Made by a program: the position numbers and the translations under genes. From JANQMY01 sp965228775 (GTDB lineage: Bacteria > Pseudomonadota > Alphaproteobacteria > JANQMY01), in the NCBI GenBank assembly GCA_965228775.1, contig OZ245840.1:4092001-4156000 (forward strand): a stretch of DNA of 64,000 nucleotides, written 5' to 3'. This document shows positions 8,424 to 17,443 of this stretch, in pieces; within the stretch, counting starts at the first letter, position 1; every line of letters starts with the position of its first letter. Under the pieces are notes generated by a model that saw only the letters and a list, made by a program, of their open reading frames with translations, was not told the origin of the DNA and did no database searches.

Positions 8424-9881
8424 CTATTCCGCTGCCGCGGCCCCGCGTTTGCTTGCCGGGGTAGCGCGCGTTTTCGACTTCTTCTCCGCTGCCGCCATGA
8501 GATCGTCGAAGGACTCACGTAAGCACTGAACGAAGAAGTCCACATCCGGCATGATTTCCCGCGTGGAGATCACGTTGAAGGACATCTCGCCGTTGTAGCT
8601 GGGGGTGGCGATGAACAGGCCCATGCCTTCGCCCAGCGGCGCCATTCCAAATGTGTGCAGACATTTCGCGCCATTCATATAGAGCGGGATCTGCGGACCC
8701 GGTACGTTCGAGATAAAGCAGTTGCAAGCCCGCGCCTGCAGTCCGGAATCCAGCACAAGCTTGGCCACCATGATTTGGGTGGTGGACGGAATATGTTGGG
8801 TGATGTCGGTCATGAGCCGCGCGCTCACGCCGTCTTGTGCGGTTTTGCTCTTTTGTGTGGACCGCATCACGGCAGTAAGCCGCTCCAATGGCTTGGCGAT
8901 TTGCGTGTGAATGGGGGTCGTCATGGCGGTGATCTTATTACCGGAGACGTCTTCGCCACCGCGTGCATTGATAGGGACCCAGCCGATCAATGAGTCGTCC
9001 GGTAGCTCATCCTTGGACTGAAGATATTTTCGCAACCCGCCACCACATATGGTCAGCACCACATCATTGATGGTCGCGCCTTTGACCGCCTTGCGGATTT
9101 TTGACAGGTCGGCCAATTTGAAGATGGTCGCATCGAACATTTTGTGGGGCGAAACCGCGCCGTTGAAGCGGGTTTCCGGCACCACGTTAACATTGCGCTC
9201 CGAACGCCTTGTGGTGCGCATGGCCGAGCGGTAAAGCGCCGGTGCCGACCGCAACAAGGTTTCGCCGATCCGGAAGGGGGAGCGGGCATTGTTAAAGGCG
9301 GCGCGGGCCATCATTTCCGGCAAGGTCGGCTTGGTGCCGAGCTTCGTGAAAGGATATTCCGGCCCCAGCGCCGGATCGCCTTCGGCGTTGATATCATTCA
9401 AGACACTGATGAATTTCGTTGCCGAAGCGCCATCAATGGCGCTGTGGTGCACTTTCGTGGCAACCGCGTAAGCACCTTTGGGCAGCCAGTCGATCCCGTC
9501 GAGGCCCTCGATCACATAGATTTCCCAGGGCGGGCGGTTCATATCCAAGGGGCGCGTGTGATAGCGCGCTATGTGGATACAGAACTGGCGCCAGTCGCCC
9601 GGGTCCGGCAGGCGCGCGTGATGGACGTGGTACTCCACATCGAAGAACTCGTCCTCGACCCAATAGGGATAGTCGAGTTCTAGGGGCACATGGGCGAGTT
9701 TGCGTTTGAACACCGGTGAAAAATCAAGCCGGCTTTCCACATGATTGATGATGTCCTTAAAACGCACCTTGCCGCCGGGCGCGGTAGACTGATCATAAAT
9801 GGCCACCGATGTGACATTCGTCAGATTGTGCCCATTTTCAATGTACAGAAACTGGGCGTCTTGTCCGGTCAGTTGTGGCAT
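8424..9881 (-). CDS. wax ester synthase / diacylglycerol acyltransferase (WS/DGAT)
   Basis: 485 aa, the normal length of bacterial WS/DGAT enzymes. The catalytic HHxxxDG is VHHSAIDG (His145, His146, Asp150). Later family blocks include NDVVLTICGGGLRKYL, GWVPINARG and the C-terminal FISNVPGPQIPLYMNGA. These enzymes acylate diacylglycerol or fatty alcohols from acyl-CoA, making triacylglycerol or wax esters at the inner membrane. It is the last gene of the minus-strand lipid operon, 42 bp after plsB, so it can take the diacylglycerol produced upstream. The extreme C-terminus is Lys/Ala-rich. Confidence 0.93.
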   Translation of the reverse strand: MPQLTGQDAQFLYIENGHNLTNVTSVAIYDQSTAPGGKVRFKDIINHVESRLDFSPVFKRKLAHVPLELDYPYWVEDEFFDVEYHVHHARLPDPGDWRQFCIHIARYHTRPLDMNRPPWEIYVIEGLDGIDWLPKGAYAVATKVHHSAIDGASATKFISVLNDINAEGDPALGPEYPFTKLGTKPTLPEMMARAAFNNARSPFRIGETLLRSAPALYRSAMRTTRRSERNVNVVPETRFNGAVSPHKMFDATIFKLADLSKIRKAVKGATINDVVLTICGGGLRKYLQSKDELPDDSLIGWVPINARGGEDVSGNKITAMTTPIHTQIAKPLERLTAVMRSTQKSKTAQDGVSARLMTDITQHIPSTTQIMVAKLVLDSGLQARACNCFISNVPGPQIPLYMNGAKCLHTFGMAPLGEGMGLFIATPSYNGEMSFNVISTREIMPDVDFFVQCLRESFDDLMAAAEKKSKTRATPASKRGAAAAE

Positions 9882-9923
9882 GGTGTCTCCGTCATTCCCT
9901 TTGGGCCCATTGGGATTTATTCG

Positions 9924-12389
9924 TTAAACGGCAATGGTCTCCTGACCGTCCGTGGACTTCACTTCGCGAACACTGATGATGTCCGTGTGCCGGCGTTGCG
10001 CCGCGAGAGCGTCGATGATGTCGATGCGGCGCCCGATGTCGCGCAGTTCGCGCGCGAACGCTACGCGGCGGCCCTGCAATTCGCCGGACGTGTCGTCAAT
10101 TAGACCGAAGTTTCGAGCAAGTTTGACGCCGTTTGTGTAGAGCAATTTGGCAATCGATTCTTCGCTTGTGATGCGGCGTTGAAGATAGGCCTGCTTGCCA
10201 TATTTGAGGCATCTGGTGAGGAAGCCCTTTTCATCCCACGGTTCGGTTTGCTCAAACTGCAACAAGCCGTCCGCTACGATCGAATAAGCTTCGATATAGG
10301 GTTTCAGGGTCGCGTGCGCAAAAAGAGGCCGCATCGTATTGAGAAGCTTGTTGACGGAGTCTGTACCGCCATTGATGAGATTGGCCCAATTCGGTTCCGT
10401 CAGGTCGAGTTCACGCTGAACTTGCTCGCGGAATTCCTCCTTGGAGGAATAAAAGAACTCGAACTTAAAGATATCGCGAATGCGCAGGGCCTCGTCCCAG
10501 AAGACGGCTTCCGATTGGCCCGGCGGCATTTCGGCGGCCTTGACCAATGCCAATTCCATAAAGGCGCGGACGATCAGGAAATGCACGATCGTATTGCGGT
10601 AATAACCGGCGATCAGATGTTGGTCCGGGGCGATCCCGTAAACTGGCGACAGGCCTTCGTCGTAGCGGGTTAGGATGCCCAGCTCGATCATTGTGTCCGC
10701 AATTTCTTGAACACGTTCCGATGTGTGCTCGCCGAAATCGGATGTCATGGGGATGCCGCGTGACTGCATCCAAGAAATAATGTCACGCAATTCGTCGGTG
10801 ATTTCTTCTACGGACAGGGAACGGGGACAGGCGCCCAGCAGCGCCAATGTCGCGACGGCCGATGGGGTCACTGGTGTGACATTGTTGATCCGCACGGCCA
10901 CTTCGAATGCTGCCTTCTGAAGTTCCAGCGCAAACGCATCCTTCGTGTCGGCCGGTGCGCCCAATTGATATTTAGGCTTTGTTTCTATGTTCTGACCCAC
11001 GACCACAGGGTCGCCGAAACGCACGGAAACACGCCCCAGCGGTTTGCTCATGCCACGGACATATCCGATGAACCATGCAAGACTTTCAGGCCGCTTGGTT
11101 TGTCCGCGCTGTTCGGCGGCGTATTCCGCCACTTCCGGAATAAGATCGTAGTAGATGGTCACCGGAATGAGATGCAGGTCGTCAATATTCGCCGTGCGGG
11201 CTGCTTCCATCACATATTTCAAAATACCGAACCGGGGCGGCATGAGTTTGCCGATGCGCGACCGTGTTCCTTCGATCGACCAGCTGATCGGGAAACGCTT
11301 CTCCATCAGATAACCGATATACCGCCGCAGCACGGCCTTATAGATGCGGTTATCCTGAAACGACCGGCGAATGAAGATGGCGCCGCTGCGCCGGGCGAGA
11401 TAGCCGATCCCCATAAAGGCCATGTTAATGCCGCCAATCAGGTGGGGCAGGGGAAAACGGTATTTGTGCAGCAAGGCGCTGAGCGCGATGCCGTCCACAT
11501 GGGTCTTGTGAGTCCAGCAAAATGCGATCGGGTGGTTCTTTGCAAGCTCGCGCAGTTTTTCGATCTGGGCGGGGTCGTGCACGATTTCCGGATCGTAACC
11601 GCGCGAATAGATAAAGCGCGATAGTTGAGCGAATGAATCCACATGAAATTCACTGGGCAAGGCCACCAGCTCTTTCAAATATTCGCCTGCCTCTTCCAAG
11701 GCTTGTTCCGATGTTTGGCCTTGCTCTTCCCCGATCTTGGAGATGGCTTGACGAAAACCCTTGCGGGATTGGAGCGTGCGCGACACGAAGTAGGGGAGCT
11801 TCTGATGGGCGCCATTGACCGAGCGTTCGGCTTGCTCCAGGGAAAGGATGGCTTGCCGCGCAACGAAATCGGCAAACTCGTTGCTGTTAGGTTCCTCATC
11901 CGCAGGCAGGCCGATCTTCGCCCGGTATTTGAGTTTCATTTCCTGCAGCGTGGCAGGTCTGCCCGCAAGGGGCATGGCTTTGTCCGGTGAACGCCGTAAA
12001 AGCCATTTGCGTTGCACGACACTGGGGCCTGAAGACTGCCGGAACACAAAATCGCGTATGCGGGGGCGGCGCTGTCCCGTTCGTTCATCCGTGAGCCATG
12101 CGACGCGAATGGGGATGAACAAACGGTCTTCGCCAAACGTGACTTGATTTTCGAGGCCTTCATGTGTCGGCGAGTCATCCCGGCCGACAGAGGAGAGGTA
12201 GGCGAGATTGCCGCTTGCCAGGATGCTGGCCTCATTCGGGCGTTGCTTTTCGAGCCAATCGGTCAGGTATTTCTTTTCTTCATCCGTACACGCATCGATG
12301 AGGAAGAGCAGTTTCGATGTCTTGCTGTGCGGCCATGGTTCTGCCGAAGTCGATGCTAGATGTGAAGACTGTTGCAACGCGTTCGACAT
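9924..12389 (-). CDS. plsB: glycerol-3-phosphate 1-O-acyltransferase PlsB
   Basis: 821 aa, the size of PlsB rather than PlsY. The acyltransferase block I is THKTHVDG with His294 and Asp299 (HX4D). Block II is GAIFIRRSF, block III the region FPISWSIEGTRSRIGK (EGTRS), and block IV HLIPVTIYYD. It makes 1-acyl-glycerol-3-phosphate at the inner membrane using acyl-CoA or acyl-ACP. It starts 9 bp after gpsA, which supplies its substrate. The long N- and C-terminal helical regions match the E. coli-type protein. Its position in an operon with WS/DGAT suggests a storage-lipid-dedicated enzyme; a PlsX/PlsY route may exist elsewhere. Confidence 0.93.
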   Translation of the reverse strand: MSNALQQSSHLASTSAEPWPHSKTSKLLFLIDACTDEEKKYLTDWLEKQRPNEASILASGNLAYLSSVGRDDSPTHEGLENQVTFGEDRLFIPIRVAWLTDERTGQRRPRIRDFVFRQSSGPSVVQRKWLLRRSPDKAMPLAGRPATLQEMKLKYRAKIGLPADEEPNSNEFADFVARQAILSLEQAERSVNGAHQKLPYFVSRTLQSRKGFRQAISKIGEEQGQTSEQALEEAGEYLKELVALPSEFHVDSFAQLSRFIYSRGYDPEIVHDPAQIEKLRELAKNHPIAFCWTHKTHVDGIALSALLHKYRFPLPHLIGGINMAFMGIGYLARRSGAIFIRRSFQDNRIYKAVLRRYIGYLMEKRFPISWSIEGTRSRIGKLMPPRFGILKYVMEAARTANIDDLHLIPVTIYYDLIPEVAEYAAEQRGQTKRPESLAWFIGYVRGMSKPLGRVSVRFGDPVVVGQNIETKPKYQLGAPADTKDAFALELQKAAFEVAVRINNVTPVTPSAVATLALLGACPRSLSVEEITDELRDIISWMQSRGIPMTSDFGEHTSERVQEIADTMIELGILTRYDEGLSPVYGIAPDQHLIAGYYRNTIVHFLIVRAFMELALVKAAEMPPGQSEAVFWDEALRIRDIFKFEFFYSSKEEFREQVQRELDLTEPNWANLINGGTDSVNKLLNTMRPLFAHATLKPYIEAYSIVADGLLQFEQTEPWDEKGFLTRCLKYGKQAYLQRRITSEESIAKLLYTNGVKLARNFGLIDDTSGELQGRRVAFARELRDIGRRIDIIDALAAQRRHTDIISVREVKSTDGQETIAV

Positions 12390-12398
12390 AATTTCCCC

Positions 12399-13400
12399 TC
12401 ACCCCGGGTCCGCTTCGGACCGTGTTTCCTGCCGAAGCAAGCCGCGAAAGGCGCGGCGCGCGGTCGATCCTTCGTGGCACACTTTGTACACCTCGCGGGC
12501 AATCGGCATATCCACATCCAGTTCTTCGGCCAGCTCCATGACGACCCGGCTGCTCTTGACGCCTTCGGCCACCATATTCATCTCAGCAATGATATCATCA
12601 AGCTTGCGGCCCTTGCCAAGCTCCTCGCCCACATGGTGGTTCCGGCTGAGCTTGCTGGTGCACGTGGCCAGCATATCGCCCATGCCCGCAAGACCTGCAA
12701 ACGTTTCAGGGCGGCCCCCCATGGCGACCCCCAGCCGCGTCATTTCAGCAAGACCGCGGGTAATCACGGCGGAACGCGTATTGTCGCCCGCGCCGGTGCC
12801 GTCCCCCATGCCGGCCGCAATGGCGATCACATTTTTCAGTGCGCCCCCTAATTCACAACCGGTAAGGTCGTTGTTTGTGTAGACCCGAAATAAGCCGTTG
12901 TTGAAGATGGGCTGAAGGCGCCCCAGCATGTTCGGTTCTTCCATGGCCAGCACGGAGGCGGCGGCCTGACCGCCCGCGATTTCTCTGGCGAGGTTTGGTC
13001 CTGTTAGAACACCACAGGGGTGGTCGGGGAGAATTTCTTTGATGACCTGGGTCATCCGGAACTTGGTTTCCAGCTCGAAGCCTTTGGCCAGGCTGACGAT
13101 TGGTACCCAGGGACGAATGTTCTCTTTCACATGCAAGAGGGTTTCGCGAAATGCTTTTGACGGCACGCCCATGACGACGAGGTCGGACGTGCTGATGACC
13201 TCGCCAATGTCTTCGACGGCTGTCAGTTTTTTCGACAGCGTGATCCCCGGCAGATAGGTTTCGTTCGTTTGCTGAGCGTTAATCTCCCGGACGGTTTCCG
13301 TGTTGCGCCCCCAAATCTGTGTCGGCGATTGATTGGAAACCAAGGACGCGACGGTCGTGCCCCATGATCCCGTTCCTAAAACCCCGACGCGTAGGCTCAA
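12399..13400 (-). CDS. gpsA: NAD(P)+-dependent glycerol-3-phosphate dehydrogenase GpsA
   Basis: 333 aa, standard length. The N-terminal Rossmann motif is VGVLGTGSWGTTVA. The catalytic lysine region is GGALKNVIAIAAG, and the C-terminal domain carries GLAGMGDMLATCTSKLSRNHH with the substrate-binding Arg/Asn. It reduces dihydroxyacetone phosphate to sn-glycerol-3-phosphate. The start overlaps the end of the upstream HAD-PlsC gene by 4 bp (ATGA type), so translation is coupled. Cytosolic; it feeds PlsB, whose gene follows 9 bp downstream. Confidence 0.96.
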   Translation of the reverse strand: MSLRVGVLGTGSWGTTVASLVSNQSPTQIWGRNTETVREINAQQTNETYLPGITLSKKLTAVEDIGEVISTSDLVVMGVPSKAFRETLLHVKENIRPWVPIVSLAKGFELETKFRMTQVIKEILPDHPCGVLTGPNLAREIAGGQAAASVLAMEEPNMLGRLQPIFNNGLFRVYTNNDLTGCELGGALKNVIAIAAGMGDGTGAGDNTRSAVITRGLAEMTRLGVAMGGRPETFAGLAGMGDMLATCTSKLSRNHHVGEELGKGRKLDDIIAEMNMVAEGVKSSRVVMELAEELDVDMPIAREVYKVCHEGSTARRAFRGLLRQETRSEADPG

Positions 13401-15022
13401 TCGATCCTCCCGGCGGCTTCATCCGTCGCTTGAGGCGCTGCTTCCTGGGCAGGCTGTTTCGTCGCTGCTGGCTTCTTTGGCGCAGCGGCCTTTTTGGGGG
13501 TTGCGCGCCGTTTCGGCTTTGCTTTCGTTGCGGCCGTTTTCTTCGGTGCCGCCTTCTTGGGAGCAGCTTTTTTGCGCCGCTTTGGTTTTTCCTTTTCGGC
13601 CTGGCCTAGCGCGCGCAAATATTCCGTCCGTACATCGTCGATGTGATCGTCCAGGGTTTCTGCATTCCAGCCGCTGGTATCGATCGGCGGCAGCACCGTC
13701 ACATTGACCGTGGTCGGATGAATAATGGTGTGCCCTTTCGGCCAAAAATCATGCGTGTTGTGGATGACCACCGGCACGATTGGCACGCCTGCTTGAAGCG
13801 CCAGGTGGAAGGCGCCTTTTTTGAACGGGCCCAGTTTCGTAGAAGCACTGCGCGTTCCTTCCGGTGCAATGACGACGGATTTGTTATCCACCTTCATCGC
13901 ATCCACAAGGGGTTGCATGGCTTCAATGGCTTTGTCTTTGTTTTTACGGTCGATCAGCACCGTACCTGCAGCGCGGAAGATGGCCCCCATAATCGGGTTG
14001 TCGGCAATCTCTTTTTTGCCCACGCCGGCAATGTCCCGGCGCAGAAGCTTTGCCATAATGATCGCATCCGCGTTGCTTTGATGGTTGAAAATGAAAACCG
14101 CCGGCCGGTGCGACCACAGATGTTTTTCGTTTTCCACATCCACTTTCAAACCGGCAAGTGCGCTGGTGTAGTCCGCCCACAGGCCGGTTGCGAAATTACG
14201 TGCCTCTGTCATGGATCCGGTCAGCGCCAAGATCGGCAAAGCGGCGGCTGCAGACGGCAACATGGCCGAGTTAGCAGCGATCGTACGGACGATCTCATTC
14301 AAGCCCGGCGTGCCGCGGCTGCGGAAACGGACGATCGGCCAACCGCTTCGGTTGGCGACGGCGGCAAGCTTCGATGATGGATTGAGAATGCGCGGATAGC
14401 CGATGACTTCCAGAAGCGGCAAGTCGTCGTGACTGTCCGTGTAGAAGAAACTCTCATCCATGTCGACGCCGCGTGGTTCCGAATAACTCTCGGCGGCGGT
14501 ACGTTTGCCTTGGCCCCAGCAAGTAGGACGCACAACATCGCCTGTGAAGACGCCGTCTTCCACGACAAGTTCCGTGCATAGAATGTCGTCGATCCCCAGC
14601 TCGCGGGCCGCAGGCTCTACCTGATAGCGTGTGGCGGAAGAGACAATAGCCACCGTGTGGCCCTTTTTTTGATGGGCTTCCACAATGGCCCGCGCTTCCG
14701 GATACACCGCGCTTGCGAGGTGCTTCTCGTAAACGTCTTCGCCGAATTCCCTGAAACTGTCTTCGCTCAGGCCCTTCATAAACTGGGCGGTGCTGGCCAT
14801 GAGGGCGGAGAAGCCGGTGCGCCCTATGCCGAAATTCACGGCGGCGGCGAACTGCTCGAAGGTCTCGCGGGGGCTGATGCGGCCGCTGGTGATGCGCTCC
14901 TGCATGAATTTGGTGACGGAGAAGCCCGCGATAAGTGTGCCGTCGAAATCGAAGAAGGCTGCGACTTCGGGGCCATCGGGGGAATCTTCGATTTCGGTAA
15001 TCAGGTCTTTGTGGCTAACCAC
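13397..15022 (-). CDS. bifunctional HAD-IB phosphatase / PlsC-type acyltransferase fusion
   Basis: 541 aa from a GTG at 15022 with AAAGGG upstream. Residues 20-240 are a HAD-IB (SerB-like) phosphatase with FFDFDGTL (Asp25, Asp27) and the motif DSHDDLPLLEVIG. Residues 265-480 are a PlsC acyltransferase with NHQSNADA (His314-x4-Asp319) and PEGTRS. From about residue 490 the tail is a low-complexity Lys/Ala/Pro stretch that may bind nucleic acid or acidic membranes. PlsC converts lysophosphatidate to phosphatidate. The HAD half could dephosphorylate phosphatidate to diacylglycerol (inference, not shown). It is the first gene of the lipid operon. Confidence 0.92.
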   Translation of the reverse strand: MVSHKDLITEIEDSPDGPEVAAFFDFDGTLIAGFSVTKFMQERITSGRISPRETFEQFAAAVNFGIGRTGFSALMASTAQFMKGLSEDSFREFGEDVYEKHLASAVYPEARAIVEAHQKKGHTVAIVSSATRYQVEPAARELGIDDILCTELVVEDGVFTGDVVRPTCWGQGKRTAAESYSEPRGVDMDESFFYTDSHDDLPLLEVIGYPRILNPSSKLAAVANRSGWPIVRFRSRGTPGLNEIVRTIAANSAMLPSAAAALPILALTGSMTEARNFATGLWADYTSALAGLKVDVENEKHLWSHRPAVFIFNHQSNADAIIMAKLLRRDIAGVGKKEIADNPIMGAIFRAAGTVLIDRKNKDKAIEAMQPLVDAMKVDNKSVVIAPEGTRSASTKLGPFKKGAFHLALQAGVPIVPVVIHNTHDFWPKGHTIIHPTTVNVTVLPPIDTSGWNAETLDDHIDDVRTEYLRALGQAEKEKPKRRKKAAPKKAAPKKTAATKAKPKRRATPKKAAAPKKPAATKQPAQEAAPQATDEAAGRID

Positions 15023-15375
15023 GGTTTGCGCCCTTTGTGATTGGGAGTTGGAAGATATTTAACTCACTCGGTGGCTGTCGGCCGCGCATGGGGTGGCCCG
15101 TCAGTAACCGCATACATAATACTGACCCAGCCGTCAGTGTGGTGATGATATAATCCAGTTTGGTTACACATCGGCTCCCCCTGTGGCGAACCATGAGGCG
15201 GCCGACACTTATTGCGTCCCGAACCTCTGAAATACCGATGCGAGACCTCCTCCCGTGGGTCAGTTTTTGACCGTTTTTGTACGGAAAAGATTAGGAAAAC
15301 GCTGTATTCCCTGTCAAGCTCATCTCATACCGCTCTGGGCTGTTTCGCGGCCGCAATAAGCACAGGAAATCGTTA
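15023..15375. other. 353-bp divergent intergenic region with repeated GTCAGT half-sites
   Basis: Lies between the minus-strand lipid operon and a plus-strand hydrolase, so it should hold both promoters. GTCAGT (15100-15105) and ACTGAC (15121-15126) form an inverted pair with a 15-nt spacer, and a third GTCAGT is at 15133-15138. This could be an operator for a lipid-operon regulator. No terminator or small gene is visible. Confidence 0.4.
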
Positions 15376-16242
15376 ATGAAGCCGGAAACGTTTACGTTTA
15401 CGTCAAAGGCAGATGGCCAACAGGTCGCCTGCTACAAATGGTTGCCGGAAGGGGCGCCGCGAGCCGTTGTTCAGATCGCCCATGGCATGGCGGAACATGG
15501 CGCCCGATATGCCCGCTTTGCGAAAGCCTTGTGTGCTGCAGGTTATGCTGTCTATGCAAACGATCATCGGGGCCACGGCAAAACCGCAACTTCCGAGACG
15601 CTGGGAGATTTTGGGACCGCCGGCTGGAACGGTCTAGTGGCGGATGTGGTTCAATTGACGGAACAGATCCGCTCGGACCTGCCGGGCAAGCCGGTCGTAT
15701 TGTTTGGCCACAGCATGGGGTCCTTTGCTGCCCAGCAATATGTGCTTGAGAACAGCGGTTTGATCGAGGGGCTGATTTTGTCGGGCTCGTCCGCGGTGGA
15801 TCAGCTCGCCGCCCTCGCGGCCTCGGGGGCGGACGTTTCCTTCAACGCGTTTAACGAGCCCTTTGCGCCTGCGCGCACGGACTTCGATTGGTTGAGCCGA
15901 GACCCAAAGGAGGTGGACGCTTATGTGGAAGACCCCCTTTGCGGATTCCAAGTGGCGGATGAAAGCATGATGGGGCTGATGATGGCGGGGGAACGGCTTG
16001 GCAGCGCCGAGGCGATCGGCGGCATCCGAAAAGACCTGCCGGTGTTTGTCTTTTCCGGCTCCCTTGATCCTGTCCACGGCGGCAAAGCGCTTTTGGACAT
16101 GGTGGTGCAACGGTATCGGGATGCGGGAATTTCCAACCTCGATTTCAAGTATTATGAAGATGGCCGTCACGAGATGCTGAACGAGACCAATCGGGACGCG
16201 GTGACGGCAGACGTTCTAGCCTGGCTTGATAAACAGATCTGA
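15376..16242 (+). CDS. alpha/beta hydrolase, monoacylglycerol-lipase type
   Basis: 288 aa, starting at an ATG with AGGA 8 nt upstream. The nucleophile elbow is FGHSMGSF (Ser113), the acid is Asp231 in SGSLDPVHGG and the base His265 in DGRHEMLNE, a full catalytic triad. The oxyanion region HGMAEHGARYARFAKAL is typical of monoacylglycerol lipases and lysophospholipases. There is no signal peptide, so it is cytosolic. It lies divergent from the glycerolipid operon, so it may turn over acylglycerols made there (inference from neighbourhood). The actual ester substrate is not known. Confidence 0.9.
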   Translation: MKPETFTFTSKADGQQVACYKWLPEGAPRAVVQIAHGMAEHGARYARFAKALCAAGYAVYANDHRGHGKTATSETLGDFGTAGWNGLVADVVQLTEQIRSDLPGKPVVLFGHSMGSFAAQQYVLENSGLIEGLILSGSSAVDQLAALAASGADVSFNAFNEPFAPARTDFDWLSRDPKEVDAYVEDPLCGFQVADESMMGLMMAGERLGSAEAIGGIRKDLPVFVFSGSLDPVHGGKALLDMVVQRYRDAGISNLDFKYYEDGRHEMLNETNRDAVTADVLAWLDKQI

Positions 16243-16300
16243 CGCATCTTGGCCGTACCGCCATACTCTCCACTTTCCTCACCACTAGAAAGGCATTCAA

Positions 16301-16936
16301 ATGAGCCTCGTCCTTTACGATTGCACACCAGCCCCAAGCCCGCGCCGTGCCCGTATCCTGCTGGCGGAAAAGGGGATTGATTATGAAAATGTCCAAGTAG
16401 ATCTGGGTAGCCAAGAACAGCTGGGCGATGCCTTCAAGAAGATCAATCCGTCTTGCACAGTTCCGGCATTGAAGCTGGAAGATGGAACGGTGCTCACAGA
16501 GAATGCTGGCATTGCGGCGTTTGCGGAAGCCTACAAACCTGATCCTCCGCTCCTTGGTACGACACCCGAAGAAAAGGGTCTGGTCGCCACTTGGAATGCC
16601 AAAGTGGAAGGAGAAGGGTTGATGGCGGTCGCGGAAGTCTTGCGCAACACGTCAAAGGGCATGAAGGACCGGGCAACCACTGGGCCGGTCAACTATGCCC
16701 AAATCCCGGAACTCGCAGAGCGCGGCCGTCAGCGTATCGAGCATTTTTTCAATACGCTCAATGACCGTCTGAACGGGCGCGAGTTCATAGCCATCGAGTC
16801 CTATTCGCTGGCCGATATTTCCGCATTGGTGGTCGTCGACTTTGCGAAATGGATCAAGGTGGAGGCAACGCCCGAGCAAGAGGATCTGCGGCGCTGGCAC
16901 GCCGCCGTTTCCGAACGGCCAAGTGCCAAGGCGTAA
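16301..16936 (+). CDS. glutathione S-transferase family protein
   Basis: 211 aa. Residues 1-80 are the thioredoxin-fold glutathione-binding domain, with LVLYDCTPAPSPRRARILL at the active-site end and CTVPALKLEDGTVLTENAGI carrying the cis-Pro and the Glu/Asn that hold the gamma-glutamyl group. Residues 90-205 are the all-helical C-terminal domain. Position 9 is Pro rather than the Ser/Cys/Tyr often used for thiol activation, so the thiol-activating residue is uncertain. It is 58 bp downstream of the hydrolase, probably co-transcribed. A detoxification role is family-level inference. Confidence 0.9.
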   Translation: MSLVLYDCTPAPSPRRARILLAEKGIDYENVQVDLGSQEQLGDAFKKINPSCTVPALKLEDGTVLTENAGIAAFAEAYKPDPPLLGTTPEEKGLVATWNAKVEGEGLMAVAEVLRNTSKGMKDRATTGPVNYAQIPELAERGRQRIEHFFNTLNDRLNGREFIAIESYSLADISALVVVDFAKWIKVEATPEQEDLRRWHAAVSERPSAKA

Positions 16937-16938
16937 TT

Positions 16939-17346
16939 CTATCCGTCTTCCGGGAAGACCGACGAATGGTGCGAGATGATGCGCCAGTCCGGTCCGGGAA
17001 CCGGCCAGTTTGACCGTTTCTCATAGGTGAACGCAAAGCGGACGCGCACATTGACGCGCGTCCCGTCATCCGCGTCCAACTCGAAACTGCAGGCTCCGGA
17101 ATTGACGGCCACGTCATCGAAAACCCGAATGTTGGATTCGATCATCGTTGCCACGGGACGCTTCTTACAGAAGGTAATGAAGTAATTTTCGATTTCCGTT
17201 GGGTTATGGCGGACATCGTTCGACAGGGTGGGCAGGAGAATGCCGCCGTCATCCGCATAAAGTGCGGTGACCTTTTTCGGGTCTTGCGTTTTGAGCGCTT
17301 CGTTCCAAAGGTCGAATAGGGCGCGGATGTCCTCTTGTGTTGTCAT
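16939..17346 (-). CDS. NTF2-like (SgcJ/EcaC, DUF4440-type) protein
   Basis: 135 aa from the ATG at 17346, chosen because GGGAAAG precedes it and the upstream extension is Arg-rich and unlike the family. The order of features is an N-terminal helix with ALFDLWNEALKTQDPKKVTALYADDG, then strands ending in FAFTYEK and the C-terminal WRIISHHSSVFP. This is the pattern of SgcJ/EcaC and CaMKII-association-domain-like NTF2 folds. Members are small cytosolic proteins with a hydrophobic pocket, and functions vary. It is convergent with the glutathione transferase gene, with a 2-bp gap. Confidence 0.82.
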   Translation of the reverse strand: MTTQEDIRALFDLWNEALKTQDPKKVTALYADDGGILLPTLSNDVRHNPTEIENYFITFCKKRPVATMIESNIRVFDDVAVNSGACSFELDADDGTRVNVRVRFAFTYEKRSNWPVPGPDWRIISHHSSVFPEDG

Positions 17347-17443
17347 GAACTTTCCCACTGTCTTTACACTGCCGTGACGGTTAGCCCGCATTGATTGCCT
17401 AATTCGCAAAGCGGCGTCAACTGTAATAGGTTGCGGCTTTATT

